A DNA stretch of 64,000 bases from Caballeronia catudaia. GTDB taxonomy: Bacteria > Pseudomonadota > Gammaproteobacteria > Burkholderiales > Burkholderiaceae. The notes beneath the pieces are model-generated. The model made no database searches. It was not told where the DNA came from and worked only from the letters and a program-made list of their open reading frames with translations. Made by a program: the position numbers and the translations under genes. Below are positions 8,357 through 17,911 of the stretch, one piece after another (the first letter of the stretch is position 1; every line of letters starts with the position of its first letter). Where the stretch lies: contig NZ_FCOF02000020.1 of NCBI RefSeq assembly GCF_001544755.2, positions 1-64,000 of the forward strand, read 5' to 3'.

Positions 8357-9124
8357 ATGAACGATATGGGCAAGGTCTATTTGATCGGAGCGGGGCCAGG
8401 CGCGGCGGATCTCATCACCGTGCGCGGCATGCGCTTGCTCGAACAGGCCGACGTCGTGCTGCACGATGCGCTGATCGAACCGGCCATGCTGGAGTACGCG
8501 CCGAACGCGAAGAAGATCGCCGTCGGCAAGCGCTGTGGGCAGCGCTCGACGGCCCAGCACTTCATCAACAAGCAGATCGTCGATGCGGCGCTGGAACATG
8601 GCGTCGTCGTGCGTCTGAAGGGCGGCGATCCGATGCTCTTCGGCCGCGCGGACGAGGAGATGCGTGCGCTGGAAGCGGCGGGCATCGAGTATGAAGTGGT
8701 TCCGGGCATCACGGCGGCTTTGGCCAGTGCGGCGACGTTGAAGCGCTCGCTGACCCTGCGCGGCGTGTCGCGCAGCGTCGCGCTGGCGACGCATTCCCGC
8801 GCCGCCCAGAGCGACGAGATCCGCGAGCAGGCGAAGGCGGATTCGCTCGTGTTCTACATGGGGCGGGACAGCGCGCCGGATATCGCGCAGCAGTTGATCG
8901 ATGCGGGACGTCCGGGGTCGACGCCCGTGGCGATCGTCGAAGCATGCAGTACGCCGCGCGAGCGCACGCTGACGTTGACGCTTGCGCGCATGGCGTTGGG
9001 CGAGGCGCAGGAATGGCTGGATCCGTCGCAGCCGAGTTTGCTGATGATCGGGGAAGCGTTTCGCGAGCGGGCGTCGGCCGCGAAGCTGAAGGTGCATCTG
9101 AAGGGGATGCAGGCGGCGGCTTGA
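8357..9124 (+). CDS. cobA: Uroporphyrinogen-III C-methyltransferase (SUMT)
   Basis: A 255-residue SAM-dependent methyltransferase that makes precorrin-2, the branch intermediate for siroheme and cobalamin. The N-terminal LIGAGPGAADLIT and the signature RLKGGDPMLFGR are typical. It is the stand-alone type and lacks the CysG dehydrogenase/chelatase module, so ring oxidation and iron insertion need other enzymes; a CbiX-type chelatase lies nearby at 9943-10314. As last gene of the sulfate operon it supplies siroheme for CysI. A terminator follows at 9151. Confidence 0.92.
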   Translation: MNDMGKVYLIGAGPGAADLITVRGMRLLEQADVVLHDALIEPAMLEYAPNAKKIAVGKRCGQRSTAQHFINKQIVDAALEHGVVVRLKGGDPMLFGRADEEMRALEAAGIEYEVVPGITAALASAATLKRSLTLRGVSRSVALATHSRAAQSDEIREQAKADSLVFYMGRDSAPDIAQQLIDAGRPGSTPVAIVEACSTPRERTLTLTLARMALGEAQEWLDPSQPSLLMIGEAFRERASAAKLKVHLKGMQAAA

Positions 9125-9150
9125 GGTCGCGCCTGGAGAGGGAAACGAAG

Positions 9151-9177
9151 CGCACCGGAGACGGTGCGTTTTTGTTT
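9151..9177 (+). terminator. Terminator of the sulfate assimilation operon
   Basis: CGCACCG and CGGTGCG pair across a GAGA loop and are followed by TTTTTGTTT. It lies 26 bases after the SUMT stop codon and before the convergent vapC. Confidence 0.88.
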
Positions 9178-9191
9178 GGGGCCGTCGTGGC

Positions 9192-9617
9192 TCAGATGTC
9201 TATAGAGTCGATGCCTTTCATTCCTGCCGCACGCGCCAGGGCGGCGTCCAGCGTCACCATTGCGTGAGCTTTGCAGTCGAGGGCAATTGCCAGATGCAGT
9301 GCGTGTCCCGCGCGCAAGCCGATGGACGCGTCGAGCGACAAAACCGCAGCTTGATGGAACACGGGCGGTTCGATCGGGGTGAGTTGGAGGTCGGTCGCGC
9401 ACAGGCGCTCGAAGTTTTGCCAGGCAGACGCGGATTGCGCCTCGGATATCTGTCCGGTGCGCCGCTTGAGGCTCAAAGCGCTCGCGAACTCCGTCACGCA
9501 CCAGACGCCCGAGATGAGTTCGTCTTCACAGCACTCGTACCAGTTCGCTGCGGCCTCACTCTTCGGTTCTCGCACGCAAAGCGCGACAAGGACGCTCGTG
9601 TCCACATACACCATCAA
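9192..9617 (-). CDS. vapC: VapC-type PIN-domain toxin ribonuclease
   Basis: A 141-residue PIN-domain protein. The N-terminal MMVYVDTSVLVALC presents the first catalytic aspartate (D6). The acidic residue in CVTEFASAL and later acidic residues complete the metal site. VapC toxins cleave structured RNA such as initiator tRNA or rRNA loops; the target here is not known. Its start overlaps the antitoxin stop by 4 bases, so the two are translationally coupled. The pair lies between the siroheme SUMT gene and a sirohydrochlorin chelatase gene. Confidence 0.88.
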   Translation of the reverse strand: MMVYVDTSVLVALCVREPKSEAAANWYECCEDELISGVWCVTEFASALSLKRRTGQISEAQSASAWQNFERLCATDLQLTPIEPPVFHQAAVLSLDASIGLRAGHALHLAIALDCKAHAMVTLDAALARAAGMKGIDSIDI

Positions 9618-9859
9618 TAGCGCGCTCCGCCTCGTAGATCATCGATGACGGATTCGGTCATCGGCATGGCATCGCGCGTCCTGCCAAGTTCCTTTGCGAA
9701 TGCGCGGCGGTCCCACTTTGCCGGGCGAAGCGAAATCCCGCCGTCGACAGTCAGACTCACTTGAACCTGATCGCCTTCGGAAAGACCTGTGTGTCGAAGC
9801 AAGTCCGCCGGGATACGTACGGCGAGGCTGTTGCCCCATTTCGAAATAAGTAGATTCAT
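9614..9859 (-). CDS. vapB: VapB/AbrB-type antitoxin
   Basis: An 81-residue antitoxin. The N-terminal swapped-hairpin (AbrB/MazE) DNA-binding fold is recognisable in NLLISKWGNSLAVRIPADLL. The C-terminal part (AMPMTESVIDDLRGGARY) should wrap the toxin. The ATG at 9859 is chosen over the longer frame because it starts exactly at the fold and has AAGG 6 bases upstream. A perfect palindrome and a TATAAT box stand just upstream, which indicates autoregulation by the VapBC complex. Confidence 0.88.
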   Translation of the reverse strand: MNLLISKWGNSLAVRIPADLLRHTGLSEGDQVQVSLTVDGGISLRPAKWDRRAFAKELGRTRDAMPMTESVIDDLRGGARY

Positions 9860-9871
9860 CGCGGACCTTAT

Positions 9872-9899
9872 GGCTATACAGAGTTGTATAGCCATTATA
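9872..9899 (-). promoter_or_regulatory. vapBC promoter with palindromic operator
   Basis: A perfect 9-bp inverted repeat, GGCTATACA and TGTATAGCC, spans 9872-9893 with a 4-base centre. Directly next to it on the minus strand is a consensus -10 box TATAAT (9899-9894). Transcription would start inside the palindrome, about 28 bases before the vapB ATG. Binding of VapB or VapBC would block initiation. No good -35 box is seen. Confidence 0.75.
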
Positions 9900-9942
9900 G
9901 GGCGCGAATTCAAGTGGCGATATCGGCCGAAAGGCCTAGGCG

Positions 9943-10314
9943 TCAAAGGGTCGTCTGCCTCAGACAATACCCCGCCACCGCCTCCAGCACCGCATCATCC
10001 TCGCCAACCGCCGTCGCGCAGTCTATACGCACACGCGGATGCGCCGCCCGGCATTTCTCGACGATTTCGGGCAAATCCTTCCTTACATGCCCGCCTTGCC
10101 CGAAGAACACGGGCACAATGGTGATCGCATCGCAGCCGTCACCAACCTGAGAAGCCACCGCCGAAGGCAGATCCGGCGACATCAATTCGAGAAACGCCAG
10201 AGAAACCGGATCGCCGCGCAGAGCACGCAGCTTCGACGCAAGCCGCTCGAACGGCTCGGCCCAGCGCGGATCGCGTGCGCCGTGGCCGAACAGGATGATG
10301 CCGTGCTTGCTCAT
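9943..10314 (-). CDS. CbiX/SirB-type sirohydrochlorin chelatase
   Basis: A 123-residue short class II chelatase (CbiX-S type). The N-terminal ILFGHGARDPRW carries the first metal-handling histidine, and VPVFFGQGGHVRKDLP the second. It inserts cobalt or iron into sirohydrochlorin. Since the window's SUMT is not fused to a ferrochelatase, this protein may complete siroheme for CysI; a cobalamin role is also possible. It is followed at a distance by vapBC on the same strand, and lptG ends upstream of it with 22 bases between. Confidence 0.85.
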   Translation of the reverse strand: MSKHGIILFGHGARDPRWAEPFERLASKLRALRGDPVSLAFLELMSPDLPSAVASQVGDGCDAITIVPVFFGQGGHVRKDLPEIVEKCRAAHPRVRIDCATAVGEDDAVLEAVAGYCLRQTTL

Positions 10315-10336
10315 CGCACGCTCCTTCGAGGAAACG

Positions 10337-11485
10337 TCAGTGCCGCTCCACCCACTTCAGCCCGATCAGCCCGACCGCCAGATAGGCGAGGGCGGGCGCC
10401 GCCGCGGTGATCGGCGCGGGCCACGTGTTCAGGTTGCCGATGTGCGAGAACAGCGTATTGAACAACTGGAAGCTCATGCCGATCATGATGCCGCCGAACA
10501 CCTTCACGCCGACCACGCCGGCGCGCGTATGCAGATAGGCGAATGGCAGCGACAGAATCAGCATCACGAACACCGCGAACGGATAAAGAATCTTGCGCCA
10601 GAACGCGATCTGATAACGCTGCGTGTCCTGATGATTTTCCGTCAAATGCTGGATATAGCGGAACAGATTGAACATCGACATGCGATCCGGCGACACCAGC
10701 AGCACCGACAGAATCTGCGGCGTCAGCTCCGAGCGCAACGAATATTCAGGCAGCGTCGTCTGCGTCGCGCGATACAGCGGGTTCAGCGTATCGCCGGGAT
10801 TCACGGCCTGCGGCGGCGCGTCGTTCAGTTGCGTGTCGGTCACGCCCGTGAGCTTCCAGTGTCCCGGCGGTTGGTACACGCCGCTATTCGCGATGCGCAC
10901 GTTGGTCAGACGGAACTTCGAATCGAACTCGTAGATGCGCACGTTGGCGATCGTCGTGTCGGGATTGAGCGTACCCACGTTGACGAAGCGCGTGACCTGC
11001 TCACCGTTCTCCTTCGCGGTCAGCGTGTCCTTCACCCACACGCCCGACTGAAAATTCGACGACACCGACGACCCCAGCGCCTCCAGCCGCACGCGCTCGG
11101 ACAGTTGATCCGTATAGGGCCCGACAACCTCGCCGATGATGTACGTGATAAGCACAATTGGAACGCCGATCTTCAGCAGCGAGCGCAGCGCGGCGCCGGT
11201 TGACAGCCCGGACACGCGGAAGATCGTGAATTCCGAGGCCGCGGCCATCTGCGCGAACACATAGATGGCCGAAATGAGCGCGGCGACCGGAATGATTTCG
11301 TAGAAGCGCGAGGGCGTCTGCAATCCGACACGCAGTATCGCGAGCGTGAACTTGTAGTTGCCGTGACCGACCGTGTTCAGCTCGTTGATTAGATCGAAGA
11401 AGAAGAACAGGCCCGCAAACGCGAACAGGATGAAGATGAACGCGAGATAGATCTGGCGCGCGAAATATCGTTCGAAAATGCGCAT
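10337..11485 (-). CDS. lptG: LPS export ABC transporter permease LptG
   Basis: A 382-residue inner-membrane protein of the YjgP/YjgQ family. Three N-terminal membrane segments (from MRIFERYFARQIYLAFIFIL), a large periplasmic beta-jellyroll domain and three C-terminal segments form the usual pattern. With LptF and the ATPase LptB it extracts lipopolysaccharide from the inner membrane for the Lpt bridge. Its start lies 4 bases after the lptF stop. Confidence 0.93.
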   Translation of the reverse strand: MRIFERYFARQIYLAFIFILFAFAGLFFFFDLINELNTVGHGNYKFTLAILRVGLQTPSRFYEIIPVAALISAIYVFAQMAAASEFTIFRVSGLSTGAALRSLLKIGVPIVLITYIIGEVVGPYTDQLSERVRLEALGSSVSSNFQSGVWVKDTLTAKENGEQVTRFVNVGTLNPDTTIANVRIYEFDSKFRLTNVRIANSGVYQPPGHWKLTGVTDTQLNDAPPQAVNPGDTLNPLYRATQTTLPEYSLRSELTPQILSVLLVSPDRMSMFNLFRYIQHLTENHQDTQRYQIAFWRKILYPFAVFVMLILSLPFAYLHTRAGVVGVKVFGGIMIGMSFQLFNTLFSHIGNLNTWPAPITAAAPALAYLAVGLIGLKWVERH

Positions 11486-11489
11486 TGCG

Positions 11490-12587
11490 TCAGGCCCCCT
11501 TCGAACCCGTCAGCGACGAGAGCCGGAAAAGCGGCCGGTTGCGCACCCGCAGCCAGAAGATGAACGCGACGAGCGCGCTCACGACCACGTGCAGCCCGAC
11601 GAGCCCCACGCCGAACGACAGCTTGCCCTGCTCGATCCACGATTGCACGACGTTCAGCAGATTCGAGTAGGTCAAATAGATCAGCACGGCCATCACGAGA
11701 TTGATGGTGCGGCTGCGGCGCGGGTTCTGATACGAAAGCGGAATGGCGAGCAGCATCAGATTGATTGCGATGAGCGGCAGCCCCGCGCGCCAGGCGAATT
11801 CCGCGAGATTCACGCTGGTCGGACTGGCCAGCAGGTCAGGTGTGGAAATGCCCGTCGTGGTGGGCGTGTTGATGACCTGATGATTCAAGATCTTCACACC
11901 ATAACGTTCGAACTCCATGATGCGGAAGTTCGGCTGGCCGGGCTCGCCGTCATAGCGGCGGCCGTTGTCGAGCACGATGAAGCGGTCGCCGTCCTCGCGC
12001 GCTTCGGTGTGCCCGGTCTGCGAGACGATTACGCTGACCTTGCCGCCTTCGGTGCTCGTCACGAACACGTTCTGCACCTTGGCCTGGTCCGGCGACATCT
12101 TTTCGATGAAGAACACGCGATGGCTCGACGGCGATTCGCGAAATTGCCCGGGAGCCAGCAGCGACACTTCATCGCGTTGCTGAAAGCGCGCCTTGATGAG
12201 TTTGCTTTGCTGGTTCGACCACGGCCAGCCCACAAACGCAAAGAAGATGATGAGAATGATGATCGGCGTGGCGAACACGGCGACCGGCTTGATGAGCTGC
12301 GTCTGACTCACGCCCGACGCGAGCCAGACGACCATCTCCGAGTCGCGATACCAGCGCGTGAGCACGAAGAGAATGGAGACGAACAGCGTCACGATCAGCA
12401 TGACCGCGAGATAGCCGATAACAGTGAGTCCGATCAGCACGACGACGTCTTTCGGGTCGATCTGACCTTGCGCCGCGAAGCCGACGATGCGAATCATCAT
12501 CGTCGTGAGCATGATCGTGAGCAGCACCATGAATACGGCGCCGGCCGTATACGCGAGTTCGCGCTGCAGGGAGCGTTCGAAGATCAT
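11490..12587 (-). CDS. lptF: LPS export ABC transporter permease LptF
   Basis: A 365-residue partner of LptG with the same plan: MIFERSLQRELAYTAGAVFM opens the first membrane segment, and a periplasmic domain is flanked by two groups of membrane helices. It is the first gene of the lptF-lptG pair and is divergent from pepA, 164 bases away. This lptFG/pepA/holC order is standard in beta- and gammaproteobacteria. The lptF product should be essential. Confidence 0.93.
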   Translation of the reverse strand: MIFERSLQRELAYTAGAVFMVLLTIMLTTMMIRIVGFAAQGQIDPKDVVVLIGLTVIGYLAVMLIVTLFVSILFVLTRWYRDSEMVVWLASGVSQTQLIKPVAVFATPIIILIIFFAFVGWPWSNQQSKLIKARFQQRDEVSLLAPGQFRESPSSHRVFFIEKMSPDQAKVQNVFVTSTEGGKVSVIVSQTGHTEAREDGDRFIVLDNGRRYDGEPGQPNFRIMEFERYGVKILNHQVINTPTTTGISTPDLLASPTSVNLAEFAWRAGLPLIAINLMLLAIPLSYQNPRRSRTINLVMAVLIYLTYSNLLNVVQSWIEQGKLSFGVGLVGLHVVVSALVAFIFWLRVRNRPLFRLSSLTGSKGA

Positions 12588-12751
12588 TTGGTTAGCTTAG
12601 AGCCGGCGGGGGAGGCGGATCATGCACGCACCTCTGGCAAACGGGAAGGCTTTAGCTCGTCCTCGTTTTGCGCCTGTGACCGCCGCGGAAAAAATAGCGG
12701 ATAATTGCGGCTTTCATCCTTCAGCCAAGATTTTATCCGAGGATAAGCGCG

Positions 12752-14284
12752 ATGGACTTTAGCATAAAAGCCTGTGATTGGAGCAAAGGCGAGGCAAATG
12801 GTTTCCTTACCGGAAAGTCGGATGTCATCGTGCTCGGCATCTTCGAAGCGCAGACGCTCACCGGCGCCGCGCGCGACATGGATGTTGCCACCAAAGGCCT
12901 GATCTCGCGCGTCGTGAAAGCCGGCGACATGAGCGGGCGCGCAGGCACGACGCTCTTGGTGCCCGAAGTCACGGGCATCGGCGCATCGCGCGTTCTGCTC
13001 GTCGGCCTGGGCAAGCAGGACGCCTTCAATCAGAAAGCCTATGGCGAAGCCGTGCGCGCCGCGTGGCGCGTGGTGCTCGGCTCGAAGATCGGCCAGGCCA
13101 CTTTCACGCTCGCGCAATTGCCGATCCAGGAACGCACGGGCGACTGGGGCGTGCGCGCCGCGATCCTCGCGCTGCGCGAACTCACCTACAAGTTCACGCA
13201 GATGAAGAGCAAGCCCGACAACGGCGCGCGCTCGTTGAAGAAGGTCGTGTTCAGCATCGATTCCGCCGATGAGAAAGCCGCGAAGGTCGCCTTGAAGCAG
13301 GGCGTCGCGATCGCGAACGGCATGGATCTCACGCGCGATCTCGGCAATCTGCCGCCGAACGTCTGCACGCCGACCTATCTGGGTCAGACCGCGAAGAAGC
13401 TCGCCCGTGACTTCAAGCTCAAGGTCGAAGTGCTCGGCCAGAAGCAGATCGAGGCGCTCGGCATGGGCTCGTTCCTGGCGGTCGCGAGGGGCTCGGTCGA
13501 GCCGCCGCAATTCATCGTCATGCAGTATCAGGGCGCGGGCGCCGAATCGAGCAAGAGCAAGGGCAAGAACGCGCCGATCGTGCTGGTGGGCAAGGGCATC
13601 ACGTTCGACTCGGGCGGCATTTCGATCAAGCCGGGCGAGGCGATGGATGAGATGAAATATGACATGTGTGGCGCGGGCTCGGTCTTCGGCACGATGCGCG
13701 CGGTCGCTGAAATGGGCCTCAAGCTCAACGTCATCGGCGTGATTCCGACCTGCGAGAACATGCCCGCGGGCAACGCGGTGAAGCCGGGCGACATCATCAC
13801 GTCGATGAACGGCACGACCATCGAAGTGCTGAACACGGACGCGGAAGGGCGCCTCATCCTGTGCGACGCCCTGACCTACGCCGAGCGCTTCAAGCCCGCT
13901 GCCGTGGTGGATATCGCCACGCTGACCGGCGCGTGCATCATCGCGCTCGGCCATCACAACACCGGTCTCTTCTCGAAGGACGATGCGCTCGCGGGCGAGC
14001 TGCTCGACGCCTCGCGCGAAGCGGTCGACCCGGCCTGGCGCCTGCCGCTCGACGACGAGTATCAGGATCAGCTCAAGTCGAATTTCGCGGATGTCGCGAA
14101 CATCGGCGGACGTCCGGCGGGCAGCGTGACGGCGGCGTGCTTCCTGTCGCGCTTCGCGACGGACTATCCGTGGGCGCATCTGGACATCGCCGGGACCGCG
14201 TGGAAGAGCGGCGCGGTGAAGGGCGCGACGGGCCGTCCCGTGCCGTTGCTGTCGCAGTTCCTGATCGATCGCGCCGGCGCGTGA
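12752..14284 (+). CDS. pepA: Leucyl aminopeptidase (PepA, M17 family)
   Basis: A 510-residue cytosolic di-metal aminopeptidase. The M17 signature NTDAEGRL is at residues 361-368, and [15 protein letters not shown] supplies the lysine and aspartate of the metal centre. The N-terminal macro-like domain starts at [10 protein letters not shown]. It removes N-terminal residues from peptides; in E. coli PepA also binds DNA in recombination and regulation. holC follows after 7 bases. Confidence 0.95.
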   Translation: MDFSIKACDWSKGEANGFLTGKSDVIVLGIFEAQTLTGAARDMDVATKGLISRVVKAGDMSGRAGTTLLVPEVTGIGASRVLLVGLGKQDAFNQKAYGEAVRAAWRVVLGSKIGQATFTLAQLPIQERTGDWGVRAAILALRELTYKFTQMKSKPDNGARSLKKVVFSIDSADEKAAKVALKQGVAIANGMDLTRDLGNLPPNVCTPTYLGQTAKKLARDFKLKVEVLGQKQIEALGMGSFLAVARGSVEPPQFIVMQYQGAGAESSKSKGKNAPIVLVGKGITFDSGGISIKPGEAMDEMKYDMCGAGSVFGTMRAVAEMGLKLNVIGVIPTCENMPAGNAVKPGDIITSMNGTTIEVLNTDAEGRLILCDALTYAERFKPAAVVDIATLTGACIIALGHHNTGLFSKDDALAGELLDASREAVDPAWRLPLDDEYQDQLKSNFADVANIGGRPAGSVTAACFLSRFATDYPWAHLDIAGTAWKSGAVKGATGRPVPLLSQFLIDRAGA

Positions 14285-14291
14285 CGGCAGC

Positions 14292-14708
14292 ATGACGCGC
14301 ATCGACTTTCATACGAACGTCGGCGATCCGCTCGCCTACGCCTGCCGCCTCGCGCGCAAGGCGTACGCGAGCGGCAAGCCGGTCGTCGTGCTCGCGGATC
14401 CGAAACGGCTCGCCGCGTTCGACGAGCAGTTGTGGACCTTCGAGCCGCTCGAATTCATCCCGCATTGCACGGCGAAGAGTCCGCTCGCGGGGGAGACGCC
14501 GGTCGTGCTCACGTCGAATCTCGACGAAGCGCCGCATCATCACGTGCTCGTGAATCTGGGCGCGCCGGTGTCCGCGCAGTTCGCGCGTTTCGAGCGTCTG
14601 GTGGAGATCGTCGGCAGCGAGGGCGACGAGCTTGCCGCGGGCCGCGAACGCTATCGCTTCTACCGGGATCGCGGCTACGCGATCGAAACCCACAAGCAGG
14701 GCGGTTGA
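14292..14708 (+). CDS. holC: DNA polymerase III chi subunit
   Basis: A 138-residue HolC protein, the clamp-loader accessory subunit that links psi and single-strand binding protein. Typical features are the MTRIDFHTNVGDPLAYACRL opening, a Rossmann-like fold and the late stretch YRFYRDRGYAIETHKQG. It begins 7 bases after pepA and is very probably cotranscribed with it. Confidence 0.9.
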   Translation: MTRIDFHTNVGDPLAYACRLARKAYASGKPVVVLADPKRLAAFDEQLWTFEPLEFIPHCTAKSPLAGETPVVLTSNLDEAPHHHVLVNLGAPVSAQFARFERLVEIVGSEGDELAAGRERYRFYRDRGYAIETHKQGG

Positions 14709-14768
14709 GCGTACAGAGCACGCATTCCCGCTGCACTATGCTCCGCTTACACAGAGGAGACCACCCAC

Positions 14769-15107
14769 ATGACCGACAAGCCCGAATCCTTCGATCCGTC
14801 CATTCCCGTTCTGACTGATGTCGTCGTGCCCGGCAAGCCTGAATACGCGCGCGCGCCGTCGATCAATGCAGCGATCGAATACGACTCGGAGCAGATTGCC
14901 GAAGGGCTGCGCGGCCGCTTCACGAACTTTCTGACGGGCGACGCACGCGCGCTGATCGAAGAGCGTTGCCGCGAAGTGCTGCGCGATCATTCGACGCAGC
15001 TCGTCTCCGCAATCACGCGTGAAGTCGCGATGGCGCTCGAAGGCCGCATGAGCGAGTGGGTGCGCGAGGCGGTGGAGAAGGAGTTGCGGCGTCAGCGCGG
15101 CGAGTAA
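14769..15107 (+). CDS. Conserved hypothetical protein, probably DUF2486 family
   Basis: A 112-residue soluble protein starting MTDKPESFDPSIPVLTDVVV with AGAGGAGA upstream. The first half is extended and proline-rich; the second half (from about residue 50) is a long amphipathic helix rich in Arg and Glu (ALIEERCREVLRDHSTQLV). No enzyme motif is visible. I match it tentatively to DUF2486, a small betaproteobacterial family found behind holC. It could be a helical adaptor protein. It ends at a strong terminator. Confidence 0.8.
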   Translation: MTDKPESFDPSIPVLTDVVVPGKPEYARAPSINAAIEYDSEQIAEGLRGRFTNFLTGDARALIEERCREVLRDHSTQLVSAITREVAMALEGRMSEWVREAVEKELRRQRGE

Positions 15108-15128
15108 GCCGCACGCGGAAAGAAGAAA

Positions 15129-15153
15129 GGGGCGCAGCGTGCGCCCCTTTTTT
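15129..15153 (+). terminator. Terminator between the pepA operon and ilvD
   Basis: GGGGCGCA and TGCGCCCC pair across a 3-base loop, followed by six T on the plus strand. A T-rich stretch is also present on the minus strand, so it may serve the convergent ilvD as well. Confidence 0.88.
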
Positions 15154-15173
15154 CACATCGAAACCTGTTCGAT

Positions 15174-16847
15174 TCACCCCGTCACCGCACCCTTGTTAGC
15201 CGGCAGCGCGAGCGCTGCGAACTTCGCCAGCACGCCGCGCGTGTACTTCGGGGCGGGCTTCTTCCACGCAGCGCGTCGGCGCGCCAGTTCGGCGTCGTCG
15301 ACATTCAATTGCAGCAGCAGCTTGTGCGCGTCGATGGTGATCGAATCGCCTTCCTGCACGAGCGCGATCGTGCCGCCCGCGAACGCTTCCGGCGCGACGT
15401 GGCCGACCACCATGCCCCACGTGCCGCCCGAGAAGCGCCCGTCCGTGATGAACCCGACCGATTCGCCCAGCCCCTTGCCGATGATCGCCGATGTCGGCGC
15501 GAGCATCTCCGGCATGCCCGGTCCGCCTTGCGGGCCGAGATAACGCAGCACGAGAATGTCGCCGGCCTTGATCTTGTCGGAAAGAATCGCGTCCATCGCA
15601 CTTTGTTCGTCGTCGAACACGCGCGCCGGGCCGCTGATGACCGGATTCTTGAGGCCCGTGATCTTCGCGACCGCGCCGTCTTCCGCGAGATTGCCGCGCA
15701 GAATCGCCAGATGCCCTTGCTTGTACAGCGCCTGCGCGATCGGGAAGATGACCTTCTGATCGGCGCGCGGCTTGGCCGGCACGTCTTTCAGCTCTTCGGC
15801 GATGGTGCGCCCGGTGATCGTCATGCAATCGCCGTGCAGCAGACCAGCGTCGAGCAGAATCTTCAGCACTTGCGGGATGCCGCCGGCCTTGTGCAGATCC
15901 GTCGCGACGTATTGACCCGACGGCTTCAGATCGCAAATGACGGGCACTTTCTTGCGCATGCGCTCGAAGTCGTCGATGCTCCATTCCACTTCCGCCGCGT
16001 GCGCGATCGCCAGATAGTGCAGCACCGCATTGGTCGAGCCGCCCGTCGCCATGATCAGGGCGACCGCGTTCTCGATCGATTTCTTCGTGATGATGTCGCG
16101 CGGCTTCAGATCCTGCTTCACTGCTTCGACAAGCACGCGCGCGGATTCGGCGGCGGAATCGACCTTTTCCTGATCCGGATTCGCCATCGTCGACGAATAC
16201 ATCAGCGACATGCCGAGCGCCTCGAACGACGAGCTCATTGTGTTCGCCGTGTACATGCCGCCGCAGGAGCCGGTCGACGGGCACGCGTTCTTCTCGACGC
16301 CCTTGAAATCTTCCTCCGACATGCGGCCCGCCGTGAACTCGCCGACCGCCTCGAACGACGACACGATCGTCAGGTCCTTGCCCTTCCAGTTGCCGGGGCG
16401 GATGGTGCCGCCATACACGTAGATCGACGGCACGTTCATGCGCGCCATGCCGATCATGCCGCCGGGCATGTTCTTGTCGCAGCCGCCGATCACGACGACG
16501 CCGTCCATCCACTGGCCCTGCACGGCGGTCTCGATGCAATCCGCGATCACTTCGCGCGACACGAGCGAGTATTTCATGCCTTCCGTGCCCATCGACATGC
16601 CGTCGGAAATCGTCGGCGTGCCGAAGATCTGCGGATTGGCGTCGGACTTCCTGATCGACTCGACGGCGGCGTCGGCCAGGCGCTGCAAGCCCGCGTTGCA
16701 CGGCGTGATCGTGGAATGTCCGTTGGCGACGCCAATCATCGGTTTGTCGAAGTCCGCTTCCTGATAGCCGAGGGCGTAATACATCGAACGGTTGGGCGAG
16801 CGCGCGACGCCTTGGGTGATGTTCTTCGAGCGGCGATTGAAGGCCAT
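15174..16847 (-). CDS. ilvD: Dihydroxy-acid dehydratase
   Basis: A 557-residue iron-sulfur dehydratase that forms the 2-keto acid precursors of valine, isoleucine and pantothenate. Cluster cysteines are visible in [18 protein letters not shown] and [12 protein letters not shown]. The C-terminal catalytic part contains [19 protein letters not shown]. Length matches the family. It is divergent from a LysR gene 109 bases away, which may control it. The keto acid it makes also feeds the panC-panD pathway seen at 34-35 kb. Confidence 0.95.
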   Translation of the reverse strand: MAFNRRSKNITQGVARSPNRSMYYALGYQEADFDKPMIGVANGHSTITPCNAGLQRLADAAVESIRKSDANPQIFGTPTISDGMSMGTEGMKYSLVSREVIADCIETAVQGQWMDGVVVIGGCDKNMPGGMIGMARMNVPSIYVYGGTIRPGNWKGKDLTIVSSFEAVGEFTAGRMSEEDFKGVEKNACPSTGSCGGMYTANTMSSSFEALGMSLMYSSTMANPDQEKVDSAAESARVLVEAVKQDLKPRDIITKKSIENAVALIMATGGSTNAVLHYLAIAHAAEVEWSIDDFERMRKKVPVICDLKPSGQYVATDLHKAGGIPQVLKILLDAGLLHGDCMTITGRTIAEELKDVPAKPRADQKVIFPIAQALYKQGHLAILRGNLAEDGAVAKITGLKNPVISGPARVFDDEQSAMDAILSDKIKAGDILVLRYLGPQGGPGMPEMLAPTSAIIGKGLGESVGFITDGRFSGGTWGMVVGHVAPEAFAGGTIALVQEGDSITIDAHKLLLQLNVDDAELARRRAAWKKPAPKYTRGVLAKFAALALPANKGAVTG

Positions 16848-16956
16848 GATGTGCTCCTGAGGGGACTTTTTGGTCTGGTCCGAAAGAGAATGCAGCTTCG
16901 TCGATGCGTCTGTCCAATATATTATTCAAGGCTTATCAGGTCGCAAAAAGTATTAA
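16848..16956. promoter_or_regulatory. Divergent ilvD/LysR promoter region
   Basis: A 109-bp gap between two divergent genes, AT-rich at 16915-16955. It must hold both promoters and is the expected site for LysR autoregulation. A T-N11-A style site cannot be assigned with confidence. Confidence 0.5.
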
Positions 16957-17874
16957 ATGGATCTACGCCTTTTGCGCTACTTCGTAACGGTCGCCGAAGA
17001 GTTGCACTTCGGCCGCGCCGCCGCCCGTCTCGCCATGACGCAGCCGCCGCTCTCTCAGGCGATCCGCGCGCTGGAAGACGCGCTCGGCGTCCAGCTTTTC
17101 GTGCGCACGAAACGGACCGTGGAGCTCACGCCGGTCGGCAAGGATCTGCTGCCGGAAGTGCGGCGCCTGCTCGCCAGCGCCGACGCGCTGCGCCCGCTCG
17201 CGCAATCGCTCGCGCGCGGCGAGGCGGGCGTGCTGTCGCTCGCGTTCGTTTCCATCGCCGATTACGGCCTTTTGCCCGCGCTGTTGCGCGATTTCGGCGC
17301 GCGCTATCCCGGCGTGCGTCTGCAACTCACCGAAGCGACGAGCGACGTACAGATCGAAGAACTCGTCGCCGGGCGCATCGACGCCGGCCTCGTGATTCCG
17401 CCGCTGCCGCCGCGCTACGCCAGCTTGCTCGAGTATGTGCCGATCGCGCGCGAGCCGCTGATGATCGCGATGTCCGCGAAACAGGCGGAAGCGCTGGATT
17501 CGGGCGAGGACATGCCCGTCGATCTGCGCGATCTCGCCGCGGCTCCGCTCGTGGTCTTTCCAAGGCGTCTCGCGCCGGGTTTGCATGACATCATCATGGG
17601 CTGCTACGGCGCGGCCGGTCTCGCGCCACGCATCGGGCAGGAGGCGATCCAGATGCAGACAATCGTGAGCCTCGTGTCCGCCGGCATGGGCGTCGCGCTC
17701 GTGCCGCAGTCGCTGCGTCATCTGCGGCGCACGGGCGTCGTGTATCGTCCGTTGCAGCGTCCCGGTCCGATCGTGGAAACGGGCCTGGTATGGCGCACCG
17801 CGGAAGTGAGTCCGGTGCTCGCCGGGTTTATCGAAATCGTCCGTTTGCGGGCTGAAAGCGCCGGTTCGGTATGA
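16957..17874 (+). CDS. LysR family transcriptional regulator
   Basis: A 305-residue LysR regulator. The winged helix-turn-helix opens [20 protein letters not shown] and continues [20 protein letters not shown], a form common in CatR/BenM-like proteins. The periplasmic-binding-type effector domain begins near residue 90. Its neighbour across a short divergent promoter is ilvD, so branched-chain amino acid control is possible. LysR genes also often sit beside unrelated targets, so the ligand is left open. lgt follows after 37 bases. Confidence 0.88.
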   Translation: MDLRLLRYFVTVAEELHFGRAAARLAMTQPPLSQAIRALEDALGVQLFVRTKRTVELTPVGKDLLPEVRRLLASADALRPLAQSLARGEAGVLSLAFVSIADYGLLPALLRDFGARYPGVRLQLTEATSDVQIEELVAGRIDAGLVIPPLPPRYASLLEYVPIAREPLMIAMSAKQAEALDSGEDMPVDLRDLAAAPLVVFPRRLAPGLHDIIMGCYGAAGLAPRIGQEAIQMQTIVSLVSAGMGVALVPQSLRHLRRTGVVYRPLQRPGPIVETGLVWRTAEVSPVLAGFIEIVRLRAESAGSV

Positions 17875-17911
17875 TTCGCCTTTGAAAGTCGCTCAGTTCC
17901 CCACATCAGAA

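Noticed and set aside
15309-17588. A 759-residue plus-strand frame across ilvD and the LysR gene
   Set aside because: It is antisense to ilvD and out of frame with the LysR gene; both of these are well recognised.
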